Positions 16,722 through 24,744 of a DNA stretch of 40,285 nt are shown here, one piece after another. This DNA comes from Candidatus Obscuribacterales bacterium. GTDB taxonomy: Bacteria > Cyanobacteriota > Vampirovibrionia > Obscuribacterales > Obscuribacteraceae. The position numbers and the translations under genes are program-made. The stretch's first letter is position 1, and every line of letters starts with the position of its first letter. The notes below the pieces were generated by a model, which was not told the DNA's origin, ran no database searches, and saw nothing but the letters and a program-made list of their open reading frames with translations. The stretch lies in assembly GCA_021732565.1 (NCBI GenBank), contig JAKFUT010000019.1, positions 1-40,285 of the forward strand. Reading direction: 5' to 3'.

Positions 16722-17372
16722 ATGGATATGCAACGAACAGAGTCGGATACTTCGAGGCCGCGGGAGATACACATTCCTTGCACGAATGTGGCAGAAGTAT
16801 TAAGATGTGATGCGATGAAAGAGGAAAAGAAACGCGAAAAGATGATGCCGGAATCATTACGCAGTTCGGTTCCATTGACAAGATCACATTGCCGGACGGG
16901 TGGGTTGAAGCTAAACCGGTAAGTGATTTTTTTCCTAGACCGAATTCGGGACGAGTTTTTTATCATCCGGATGTACCAAAAGAAGAGCAGCTATACAACG
17001 AAGAGAACGGAGTGGTAATAAAGCTATTTTCACGGGGACGAAAGCTCTCAGATTCTGCTGCTGGTGTATTTTGTGATCTGTTGAAGGGCGATGCCAGAGT
17101 CGTAAAGGACTCCGCGAGACCGAGGAAGTTCTGGATGTAATTGCAGATTCTAAGGTTTTTAAGATCTTAGAACTGAAAGTTGTGCCGGTTAATGGAAGAC
17201 ATGCCTTGCAGGTCACCTGGACAACGAACGAATGTTCAAAGGTTTGTTCTTTAATTCTGACAACCAAACAGGTAAGACTGTGGAAGAAGTATATCTGAGT
17301 ACCCCCAAGAGCGAGCTTGTAAAGCACGAAGCCACTTTCGACACCGTTGTTGAGTCCATCAGGTGGAGGTAA
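16722..17372 (+). pseudogene. Gene broken by three -1 frameshifts
   Basis: An excellent ribosome binding site (GAAAGGAG, six bases before ATG 16722) starts a protein that can only be read by changing frame three times. Frame 1 gives MDMQRTESDTSRPREIH and onward to about 16840. Frame 2 gives ITQFGSIDKITLPDGWVEAK and SGRVFYHPDVPKEEQLYN to about 17100. Frame 3 gives GLRETEEVLDVIADSKVF and NGRHALQVTWTTNE to about 17226. A return to the first frame gives MFKGLFFNSDNQTGKTVEEV and ends at TAA 17372. Each change is -1. The restored product would be about 217 aa, soluble, with no family I recognise. The clean protein-like sequence between shifts suggests recent decay or repeated base-calling errors. 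Confidence 0.6.
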
Positions 17373-17799
17373 TTTCCATTACGACGAAAGTGCGCACGAG
17401 GTTGAAACTAAATCTGGTACCGACTCAGGCAACGGGTCCAGGCTGACGGCGAAGCGGTATGTGCACGGATGCACTTTCGATGCAAAATACACAAAGTTCA
17501 ATGTTGACTTGTGCCCCATATTTGATATTTGATACCGCCGAGAAGGGGCACTTTCTGTCTCTCCCGAGAAGAAGTGCCGTTCTCAACCATTTCTTCAATC
17601 ATCCCTTGAGCTCAGTAGTGGCCGCAAGTTCTAAGGACGAGCTAGAGTTGCGGATTGCTTGTTCATCGAAAAATCTGAGCACAATATTTTCTGTGTAGTG
17701 TGTTTTACGCTCGGTCTATTGGCTGAGGAATCAAAGCCTCGGTTAGTGGCTATTCAGGAAAAAGCTCAATTCGCCACCAACAAGGCCTGGAGAAAAATT
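17373..17799 (+). other. Probable degraded coding region
   Basis: No intact gene. Short overlapping frames (to 17532 and to 17698) have partly protein-like segments, for example RLTAKRYVHGCTFDAKYTKF and then, in another frame, TAEKGHFLSLPRR, but none has a ribosome binding site. It may be the decayed end of the preceding pseudogene or a separate remnant. The last 30 bases contain GGAG for the acetyltransferase. Confidence 0.35.
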
Positions 17800-18315
17800 A
17801 TGTCACTTTCGATTCGACCAGCAAGAAGGGAAGACGCTAATCGGCTCTATGAGATGATTTGCGATCTTGCTCGATATGAAAACGAAGAACGCAGCGTAAA
17901 GGTCACTGCAGCAGACCTGGACCGGCAATTGAGCCAGGCGCCACCGCCATTTGAATGTGCAATTGCCGAGATAGAAGGTGTGCCATGCGGTTTTGCATTG
18001 TATTTCTACTCCTACTCAACATGGGAAGGCTCACGAACTCTATATCTGGAGGATCTGTTTGTCTCTCCAGAATTTCGCGGCGCGGGAATAGGAGCTGCAG
18101 TGATGCTGTATTTGGCGCACATCGCATATCAACGGGAATGCCGACGCGTTGAATGGTCTGTCCTGGACTGGAATGAATCAGCCATTGGCTTCTATGAACG
18201 TTTAGGTGCCAAGCCCGTTGCCGGGTGGACAAGATATCGCATGGACGCGGGCGCAATTGAAATGCTCCTTCGCAAAAACTCATGCACCGATTTGGCAGCT
18301 GGAAATTGTGTATGA
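17800..18315 (+). CDS. GNAT-family N-acetyltransferase, 171 aa
   Basis: It transfers an acetyl group from acetyl-CoA to an amine. The central signature LYLEDLFVSPEFRGAGIGAA contains the Q/RxxGxG/A acetyl-CoA loop (RGAGIG), and the C terminus WSVLDWNESAIGFYERLGAK is typical of the spermidine/spermine (SAT-like) and thialysine branch. The start MSLSIRPARREDANRLYEMI is the normal GNAT beginning. GGAG lies seven bases before ATG 17800; the frame is open from 17659 but the earlier residues are not family-like. It is intact amid decayed neighbours. A polyamine or related small amine is the likely substrate, by family resemblance only. Confidence 0.88.
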   Translation: MSLSIRPARREDANRLYEMICDLARYENEERSVKVTAADLDRQLSQAPPPFECAIAEIEGVPCGFALYFYSYSTWEGSRTLYLEDLFVSPEFRGAGIGAAVMLYLAHIAYQRECRRVEWSVLDWNESAIGFYERLGAKPVAGWTRYRMDAGAIEMLLRKNSCTDLAAGNCV

Positions 18316-18337
18316 CCTATGAACGGTAACAAATGGG

Positions 18338-19468
18338 ATGCAGCCATTTCCAGTTAAGGTCACACTCGACAGACTGACGATCCAGAGGATTGCACCCCGC
18401 AAGGCGATAGTCTGGTGGCTCGATGGGATGAACTACTTCCAGCCAAATGCTCAACAAATGAAAGTAGCATTTGAACTAAGCCAGGAGCTTTGCAGCGCTT
18501 CTGCAGAAAGAGCTTGCGAAATTAGACCTCAGTTGGAAGCCTGCTTGACGGAAATTGGATTCCAGGACATACACATTCCGATACAGCTAAAGCTTTTTGC
18601 AGTACCTGAAGTAAGTTTCCTTGCTTATGGTTACTCACCGAAGGACAGCGAAACACTCTTCACAAACCCGCTGCAGCACACGCAGGTGCAAGATGTGTGC
18701 TTACATCTTCGTTTCATGGAAACCAGCGAAGTAACACAGAGGCTTAGCAATATGCAAGTGTGGGAATGTCCGGACGCTGATTCGATCGCTACCGTGTTGC
18801 ATCGGCTGCGTGAGGCTGGCATTCCTTTTGCCATCCGAGCGTGCAACCAATACCCTGAAAGGTTGGCCAAGGCGCTGGATTATATCGATTCGCCAACAAT
18901 AGTACCTGCCGTGTCGGCTCTGCGACGGAGTGATTGGCCGGGGCTGCGTGATGTGGCACAAGCATGGATCAGAAAGTATCCGCAAAGCGCTGCAACATTA
19001 TGTGAGGCTGATTCTTCGGTACGGCCCGAACAAACAGGCAAAGAGGACGCTGATTTCCAAAGGCTTGAACTTGCCGATCAAGTAGAGCGTTGGATCACGG
19101 CGAGAATTCAGAACGGTGATTTGGACAACAAGTACAGGCTGACTTCAAATCTATCGCATTTTCCGGAGAGCACTCACTTGATACATTGGACTGAGATTGG
19201 AGATTCAGAAGCCGAGGAAGATTTGGAAATCTTGCCGGCCCGGATCATGGAAGCCGTCAAGTTCTATACGAGCGAGAACCCGGACAGCAGCCTGGAAACA
19301 CCAACTGACATAGATGTTTGGAAAGTTTCGATTAAGGAAAACCGGGCATACGTTTTGATCACCATAGACGGTGCCGGTAACGACGACATGGAAGGTTCCT
19401 ATGAGTGTTTTGACGGTTCAGGAAGTTTCCTAAGTGCAAATTTTTGGGGACAAAGGGGCTCGCCGTGA
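18338..19468 (+). CDS. Hypothetical protein, 376 aa
   Basis: I do not recognise this family. The protein is soluble, with no signal peptide or membrane helix, rich in Trp, Asp and Glu, and mixed alpha/beta in look. The N terminus begins MQPFPVKVTLDRLTIQRIAP; a Glu-rich stretch (WTEIGDSEAEEDLEILPA) precedes a C-terminal beta-like module, VSIKENRAYVLITIDGAG then YECFDGSGSF. Start ATG 18338 has a weak context and lies 22 bases after the acetyltransferase stop, so they may be co-transcribed. The C terminus overlaps a tiny GTG frame by four bases. Confidence 0.75.
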   Translation: MQPFPVKVTLDRLTIQRIAPRKAIVWWLDGMNYFQPNAQQMKVAFELSQELCSASAERACEIRPQLEACLTEIGFQDIHIPIQLKLFAVPEVSFLAYGYSPKDSETLFTNPLQHTQVQDVCLHLRFMETSEVTQRLSNMQVWECPDADSIATVLHRLREAGIPFAIRACNQYPERLAKALDYIDSPTIVPAVSALRRSDWPGLRDVAQAWIRKYPQSAATLCEADSSVRPEQTGKEDADFQRLELADQVERWITARIQNGDLDNKYRLTSNLSHFPESTHLIHWTEIGDSEAEEDLEILPARIMEAVKFYTSENPDSSLETPTDIDVWKVSIKENRAYVLITIDGAGNDDMEGSYECFDGSGSFLSANFWGQRGSP

Positions 19469-19542
19469 CTTTCGGGCGTGAACGTTCCCTTGATTTGGCT
19501 GATTGGCGAGAAGAATTAATCGATGCGGGCTATGTTCTTTAG
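19465..19542 (+). CDS. Very short overlapping frame, 25 aa
   Basis: A GTG overlaps the upstream TGA stop as GTGA, the classic coupling overlap, and encodes VTFGRERSLDLADWREELID plus five residues. It may be a coupled small peptide, or the end of a once longer gene. Evidence is the overlap alone. Confidence 0.2.
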   Translation: MTFGRERSLDLADWREELIDAGYVL

Positions 19543-19626
19543 TTAGCATGTAGGCTTCTGCGCCGAAACTGTAACTCTTGGCTGTTTCAACCTGCCCTTG
19601 CATTCAGAGGCTGGCCTCTGCTAACG

Positions 19627-20236
19627 TCAGAATCCCGAATCGACAGGTCGAGGGGCCGGACCTCCCTGGTAGCCCTGTGGATCTTCTCGTCGGGCCGATT
19701 CACCGCCACCACCACCACCATCGCCGTTTCCGACGGAAGCCGACAGGATGCGGTCAGCCCGCTGCAACGCAAATACGGTGTTCATTCCGTTTACTACTTT
19801 TCCAAAAACTGAATACTTTCCGTTTAGTTGAACCATTGGTGCCTTCAGAATATAGAACTGGCAACTGGCAGAGTTGACATTTACCTCGAGCCATGGCCGC
19901 CATCCCCACGACTCCGTGTCCTAGTTTGTTGTTGATTTCCAGGTTTAGGTATCGAGGTTGGCCGGTGCTCGGATCAACGTAGTTGCCGGAGCCATTGCCG
20001 TTGGGATCGCCACCTTGAACGCACCAGTTCTCGATGCGGTGAAAGGTCAGACCGTTGTAAAAGCCCTGCGACACGAGATCTAGGAAATTGCCCGCCGTAT
20101 AGGGCACGATGCTGTAGAAGACCTTCATCAGTATCGGACCTTTAGTGGTCTGCAATGTGACCATTTGATCGCCACCCTGCGCGTTCACCGGAGCGGTTAA
20201 AAGTACGACCAACAAATCGATTATCAACAAATACAA
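19627..20236 (-). pseudogene. Frameshifted cyclophilin-type peptidyl-prolyl isomerase
   Basis: Cyclophilins catalyse cis-trans isomerisation of proline peptide bonds. The first frame (20236 to about 19884) gives a hydrophobic leader, MVTLQTTKGPILMKVF, NGLTFHRIENWCVQGGDPNG with the catalytic FHR Arg, and GHGVVGMAAMARG. There the frame breaks. The correct continuation in another frame is VNSASCQFYILKAP and then MVQLNGKYSVFGKVVNGMNT, ending at 19627 after a glycine run and a Pro-rich tail. Restored, it is a complete exported cyclophilin domain. The start is also poor: a TTG with a stop three codons upstream and a signal-like stretch lacking positive charge, so the 5' end may be lost too. A single inserted or missing base near 19880-19886 explains the break. 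Confidence 0.75.
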
Positions 20237-20247
20237 GGAGTGCTAAT

Positions 20248-20370
20248 ATGAACTTTGAGATTAGTGAAAACAATATGATGCAAGAGGCAGAGGAAGATGA
20301 ATCCAATGGCTGGGCATGCATCACTGCGAACTTGTATGAGGATGCCAGTCGAGATGTCAGCGAGGTTTGA
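20248..20370 (+). CDS. Small acidic protein, 40 aa
   Basis: AAGGAG lies seven bases before ATG 20248, one of the best ribosome binding sites in the window. The product begins MNFEISENNMMQEAEEDESN and is acidic, with no known motif. A -1 shift at the stop would continue it into a basic Lys/Ser/Pro-rich stretch (RKQKQNNDRCKPKESSTSGE), so it may be the start of a longer broken gene. Its ribosome binding site overlaps the apparent start of the minus-strand cyclophilin, which argues that the cyclophilin 5' end has been rearranged. Confidence 0.4.
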   Translation: MNFEISENNMMQEAEEDESNGWACITANLYEDASRDVSEV

Positions 20371-20538
20371 GAAAGCAGAAACAGAACAATGATCGCTGCA
20401 AACCGAAGGAAAGTAGCACGAGTGGGGAGCCGACTGAACTGAGTAAGTCCACTGGTGTGAAAAACGGTGACAAACGTCCTCCATCTCCAAATGAAAGTCT
20501 GTGGCCTCCTCATGTTCAGTCTTCACTCTATGCTGTTT

Positions 20539-21921
20539 TTAGTTGTGCTCGGGATCTGCGGGCTGATGCGTGGAGTGCCCCCCTGCCATTGCTTGCAGAT
20601 CGCTCAAAATCCGTCTGGCAGGATCTCCAATGCTGCTTTGAGCTGGATGCACGCTTCCCGAATGGGTAATCGAGTTGAAAAAATCAATTGCCCATTCGAT
20701 ATTGCCCTGATTTGGCGACAATACATGAATCAGTCCAACGCAATCAGGAACGATAAGCAGAGCGCTAAATCTCCAAACTCCTTCGTCATCCGGTATATGA
20801 GTTGTGTATATTCGCCTGGTAACTTCACCGTGTGAGTTCTCTTGTACTAGTTCTCCGAGCTTCTCTCCCATCGAAGTGAATTGATCCATGGGAACCGGTG
20901 CACCATCTGAACCTGGTTCAAATGAGACGAGTTGAATATGCAGGTGCTCGTCCCAGAACATAAAGGCACCAGTCTCGTCATCATAATGATCGGCGCAGCT
21001 GCCCGGAAGACGAAGGCGCCAGCCGCCCACCTCTGTGGTTAAATAGCGACGGCGATAACCGATTAACGTTCGGGGGACGGAGGTGACCGCCGCATTTTCA
21101 CGAACAATGTCGGTCAAGTCATCCTCATATTCACAATGCTCGCTTAACTCCGACCACTCATACCAGGGATACGCAAGCGATGTATCAATTTTGTACGCGG
21201 CGGCCAGGAGGTGCAATATTGTTTCCTGAAGATTTGCTTCAGCCTCGTCTAGCGGCGACCGCCATCTTACTTCCGTCCACATGAGATAGATTGCTTTGCC
21301 GAGCAAGTATTCCGCACCGTAACCCACATTCCACCATGGAAAGATATCTGCTCCACTCATCGGATCTTCGATTACCGACTGCAACCATTCTGCACCGCGC
21401 GGTCCCATGCAAGTCGCGATTAACATGTCATGATCGAATAGATATTCTGATGGCATCGCCCATTGAATATTGGTGCATCCCTGTTCAAGAATTGCGGCTG
21501 TATTCACCGCGTTTGCATGTACCCACAGAAGCATCTCTTCATATGCCTGATCACTATTTTTGGAAAAAAATGCGGGATTGTGCCCATCCCCGTCTTCATT
21601 TGAATCCGGTGACCACTCAAGTCGAAACTTCTCACCGAGCCGATCTAACAGATCGCAAATGAAGATGTGATAGCCGGGACCGACTGAATTTGTATTTGCG
21701 ATTGCTAAAACCGAATTGGTACCAGTGACGGAAATGTCCACTGGCTGAGCCGCCGGATGCAGTTGCATCTTTATGTGAGGACCATCTGCATCATGGCTGA
21801 CGGCTGCCCACATGGCCATTTCAGGAATCGTCTCGAGCACCCAGGACCAGACTTCGCGGAACCAATTCGTTGCATCAAGCGCTTCACCGGACTTTCCACA
21901 AAGATATAATCCGACACCCAT
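20539..21921 (-). CDS. Hypothetical protein, 460 aa
   Basis: I do not recognise the family. The protein is soluble and acidic, with many Trp and Asp residues and no membrane segment. The N terminus MGVGLYLCGKSGEALDATNW and the central segments are consistent with one or two alpha/beta domains. Late motifs such as EVGGWRLRLPGSCADHYDDE and VTRRIYTTHIPDDEGVWRFS suggest a beta-rich C-terminal half of the kind seen in bacterial immunity-like proteins, but this is only an impression. I chose ATG 21921 because GGAAGGA lies about seven bases upstream; a TTG five codons earlier overlaps that site. It stands alone, convergent with the small plus-strand gene. Confidence 0.78.
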   Translation of the reverse strand: MGVGLYLCGKSGEALDATNWFREVWSWVLETIPEMAMWAAVSHDADGPHIKMQLHPAAQPVDISVTGTNSVLAIANTNSVGPGYHIFICDLLDRLGEKFRLEWSPDSNEDGDGHNPAFFSKNSDQAYEEMLLWVHANAVNTAAILEQGCTNIQWAMPSEYLFDHDMLIATCMGPRGAEWLQSVIEDPMSGADIFPWWNVGYGAEYLLGKAIYLMWTEVRWRSPLDEAEANLQETILHLLAAAYKIDTSLAYPWYEWSELSEHCEYEDDLTDIVRENAAVTSVPRTLIGYRRRYLTTEVGGWRLRLPGSCADHYDDETGAFMFWDEHLHIQLVSFEPGSDGAPVPMDQFTSMGEKLGELVQENSHGEVTRRIYTTHIPDDEGVWRFSALLIVPDCVGLIHVLSPNQGNIEWAIDFFNSITHSGSVHPAQSSIGDPARRILSDLQAMAGGHSTHQPADPEHN

Positions 21922-22262
21922 GGTTTTTCCTTCCAAGATTCAAGGGTAAGATTTCAAGCCTTACTCGGTTTAATCGCCCGCTTTATTGGCGCGCTCTGCT
22001 TGTATCTCTTGCTAACAAACAGTCTAAGTTGGTCCGACAATTACCTCTAAATGTATCAGAGAACAGGTGCTTAGAGACTCCTCTCTATCCGGGAGATGGA
22101 AATTTTCCTGGCGAGAGCGTAGGGAAATACCTTACGCGGCGCCCGAAAGTTCTTGTTATCTGGTAAGAAACAAGCTAGTGTGTAGCCACTTGTCAATAGA
22201 TTTGTTGGAAACAGCACTGTTTGAATAGAGATGTGTGTGCGGTTTAAGGGGTCACAAGTCTT
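21922..22262. other. Divergent promoter region
   Basis: 341 bases between a minus-strand gene and the plus-strand GspE-N-like gene. Apart from the two ribosome binding sites at its ends I see no repeat, promoter pair or coding frame that I can support. Confidence 0.4.
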
Positions 22263-22940
22263 ATGAGGAAGCAGTTGCATCTGATGATGGGAATCGCCGA
22301 AGACGCGAGTCCAAAGGAGATGAAACAACAGTATCAGCGGTTAATGACAGCTCTGTTTGCGCTGGATACTAAGAATCCAAAATATGAGGATCGCCTTCGC
22401 AGGGCTCGCGAAAAATTAAGCGACGCGTATGAAGCAACAAAACGGCTGGATCTTAGAAGAGGCTCCGAGTTTTGTGCTCAGTCCACGGAGCAACCAACCT
22501 CAGACGTTCCCGGGATTGGTGAACTTCTGGTCGAAGCCGGTGTGATTGCTCGAACTCAACTGGAAGCTGCGCTGGAGGCGCAAATGCAAAGTCCGGTTCC
22601 AGTACCGATTGGTAGATTATTTGTTCACTGGCGTTTAATTACGTGGAATCAACTGGCATTCTATTTGCGCGTACAAGATCTGCTTGAACTCGATCCACAC
22701 TCGCACGAGAGACTTTCCAGACAATTGCTTGATCTGGGACTATTAACTGCCGACGAAATCGAAATGGTTGAGTTGGACTGCGAAACGGTAGGATGCTCGT
22801 TCGAACACGCGATCTGTCGAAGGGGGTGGGTGAAGCCTGAACTTTTAAAAAAATTGACGGCCTTTGCGCATATGAGAACCGTAGGGGCGAAAATGTCTTT
22901 GCGGATGGTGCCTCAGACCCCCAAGACTCAATTCACATAA
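22263..22940 (+). CDS. GspE-N-like protein with degenerate J-type N terminus, 225 aa
   Basis: Two repeats of the GspE N-terminal (MshEN-like) fold are visible: GIGELLVEAGVIARTQLEAA to FVHWRLITWNQLAFYLRV, and LSRQLLDLGLLTADEIEMVE to FEHAICRRGWVKPELLKKLT. In type II secretion and pilus ATPases this domain binds partners or cyclic di-GMP, but no ATPase follows here. The first 70 residues (MKQQYQRLMTALF, then ALDTKNPKYEDRLRRAREKL) resemble a J domain without the HPD motif, so it would not stimulate Hsp70 normally. A perfect stem-loop lies 17 bases after the stop. It is likely an adaptor; its partner is unknown. Confidence 0.7.
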   Translation: MRKQLHLMMGIAEDASPKEMKQQYQRLMTALFALDTKNPKYEDRLRRAREKLSDAYEATKRLDLRRGSEFCAQSTEQPTSDVPGIGELLVEAGVIARTQLEAALEAQMQSPVPVPIGRLFVHWRLITWNQLAFYLRVQDLLELDPHSHERLSRQLLDLGLLTADEIEMVELDCETVGCSFEHAICRRGWVKPELLKKLTAFAHMRTVGAKMSLRMVPQTPKTQFT

Positions 22941-22957
22941 CTTGCGCGCCGCTGCAC

Positions 22958-22982
22958 CGGTAAGTTGAATACGAACTTACCG
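22958..22982 (+). terminator. Perfect stem-loop after the GspE-N-like gene
   Basis: Nine-base arms CGGTAAGTT and AACTTACCG surround a seven-base loop, 17 bases after the stop at 22940. There is no T tract after it, so it may be a weak terminator or an RNA-stabilising hairpin. Confidence 0.45.
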
Positions 22983-23203
22983 TACGTTGAGGAGATTGAC
23001 GCCACTCCCATAAGTCCACTGACATTCGTCTTGGTGCCTAAAGTCTAGTTGCTCGTTCTTCCGTGCCGGAAGGGGGCACAACTGGACCTTTATTCAGCCA
23101 TGCGCACCAGACTCGGACACCAGAAGATTGGAGAATTTAGATCAGACGAACAGTTATAAATTTACCATTACTACTGACTGATTCTGTGCCTCCTTTGACC
23201 AGC

Positions 23204-23713
23204 TTAATTAGCCTTTTCTCGTGCCGCAGCTATTGAATTATTGGCATGGAGGGAGGCTTCGGAGGTCGATCTCAGAAGGTTTAACTCTGCTATGAAGTCT
23301 TCTACTGATTGGAACTGTCTGTAGACAGAAGCGAATCGTACGTATGCCACTTCGTTTAGAACTCGTAATCTTATCAGAACCATATCTCCAAGTGCTGTGG
23401 AAAGTACCTCTTTCTTGCCAGAGGCTTGTAATTCAATTTCCACCTCCTCAATTAGTTCGTCAATTTGCTGGGCTGTAACGACAGTTTTTGCACATGCCCG
23501 AGATATACCGTCGCGAAGTTTAGTGGCGGAGTATGGCTCTCGCTCTCCAGAGGCTTTCACCACCAGTAGCTGGAACGCTTCTGTGCGTTCAAAAGTTGTG
23601 AATCGTTTACGGCACCCTTCGCACTCGCGGCGCCGCCGAACCGAGCTGTTTTCATGGGATAGACGAGATTCCAGTACACGACTGTCTCGATGATTGCAGA
23701 ATGGGCAGTACAC
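23204..23713 (-). CDS. nrdR: Transcriptional repressor NrdR
   Basis: NrdR senses ATP/dATP and represses ribonucleotide reductase genes. The N-terminal zinc ribbon uses CPFC (Cys3, Cys6) and CEGC (Cys31, Cys34), followed by RKRFTTFER and the ATP-cone domain (about 49-139: LLVVKASGEREPYSATKLRD and onward through VAYVRFASVYRQF). I chose the GTG at 23713 because the family always begins with M-x-CPFC; the frame itself runs back to a TTG at 23731. At 169 aa it is slightly longer than usual owing to a short C-terminal tail. No nrd reductase gene is in the window. It is divergent from a J-domain gene over 89 bases. Confidence 0.95.
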   Translation of the reverse strand: MYCPFCNHRDSRVLESRLSHENSSVRRRRECEGCRKRFTTFERTEAFQLLVVKASGEREPYSATKLRDGISRACAKTVVTAQQIDELIEEVEIELQASGKKEVLSTALGDMVLIRLRVLNEVAYVRFASVYRQFQSVEDFIAELNLLRSTSEASLHANNSIAAAREKAN

Positions 23714-23749
23714 TAGAAAATAACACCACAAGTGGGACTACAATAATAT

Positions 23750-23784
23750 GTGTCTGTTCGGTCGTCACCGCACCAGACAGACAC
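23750..23784. promoter_or_regulatory. Inverted repeat in the nrdR/J-protein divergent region
   Basis: GTGTCTGT (23750-23757) and ACAGACAC (23777-23784) form perfect eight-base arms 19 bases apart. Two segments here partly resemble NrdR boxes: CTACAATAATATGTGT (11 of 16 consensus positions by my count) and one starting ACACAATA (left half only). An autoregulatory NrdR site is possible but unproven. Confidence 0.35.
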
Positions 23785-23802
23785 AATAGTATCCTCTAGC
23801 GT

Positions 23803-24498
23803 TTGGCACAACACAGGCATTTGTCTCAACACGGGAAAAACTTCTATCAGCTTCTGGGAGTCGAGCCAACCAGCTCGACGTCGGATATAAAGCGGGCGTA
23901 TCGTCAGCTGGTAAAAGAGCAGCATCCAGACCCCGGACATAGTAATAAGAGTGATGAGGAACGGCAGACTGCAACTGAAGACATGCTGCGGTTGAATCTG
24001 GCTTACGAAACATTGATGGACAAAAAGCGACGGGCGGAGTATGACCTTCGTATCGGCGTTCGCATCATAATCTCTCAGCCTTTTCAGTTTCAGCCCAACA
24101 ATGAAGATGAGCAGCGGCAGATTTTTCTTGCCAAGGTTTTTCACCCGTCACGCAGTGCGATTACACGGGCAATTGGTTCTTACAAACGTGAGCTAACGTC
24201 GTTATCACGCGACCCGTTTGATGATGAGCTTGTGGCTGAATTCGAGGAGTACTTAAACCAAGTAGAAGCGGCGCTACGAAAGGGATCCGACGCATTTGCC
24301 AGGAACCCTGCTCCCGTGACGCTTCGGCCGGCCGTACATATGATGCGTCATTGCATCGCGCAAGCGGCTGACGCCCTGGAAGAGACTCGTCGTTTCTGTC
24401 AGAACTATGATTACGATCATCTTTCGATGGCCGAAAGTTTGTTTCGCATAGCATCTGAACTGGCTAAAGAGTCTCTCGGTTTGACTAAGACTTATTGA
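23803..24498 (+). CDS. J-domain (DnaJ-like) protein, 231 aa
   Basis: An N-terminal J domain (about 12-85) begins FYQLLGVEPTSSTSDIKRAY, has the intact HPD triad at 41-43 (KEQHPDPG) and ends LMDKKRRAEYDLRIGV, so it should stimulate Hsp70 ATPase. No G/F linker, zinc-finger or client-binding domain follows; the remaining 145 residues are helical with no family I recognise. The start is a TTG at 23803 (another TTG lies at 23821), with a poor ribosome binding site. It is divergent from nrdR. The DnaJ partner function is well supported by the HPD; client or location is unknown. Confidence 0.82.
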   Translation: MAQHRHLSQHGKNFYQLLGVEPTSSTSDIKRAYRQLVKEQHPDPGHSNKSDEERQTATEDMLRLNLAYETLMDKKRRAEYDLRIGVRIIISQPFQFQPNNEDEQRQIFLAKVFHPSRSAITRAIGSYKRELTSLSRDPFDDELVAEFEEYLNQVEAALRKGSDAFARNPAPVTLRPAVHMMRHCIAQAADALEETRRFCQNYDYDHLSMAESLFRIASELAKESLGLTKTY

Positions 24499-24744
24499 AG
24501 TTGGAATCTTAACGCAATGACTTTGTTGGTGTGGGGTGTCCCTCGATTTAATCAGGTAATCCGGCAGACGAAACAATTGAAACGCTAACTGTCTGGACTT
24601 ACGGATGATAAGCGACTTTTCCTTAAGTCGAGCAACTGTCAGCAATTTTGGAAAAATTGTGATCGAGTCTCTTTCCCGTGACGTTTCAAGCTGGTATAGG
24701 AGGGAGACTGACTTCGACGCCGGACCACGACTAGAGATTTGTCT

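Noticed and set aside
23803..24498. J protein as a full DnaJ or CbpA
   Set aside because: It lacks the G/F linker, zinc fingers and client-binding beta domains, so only the J domain is claimed.
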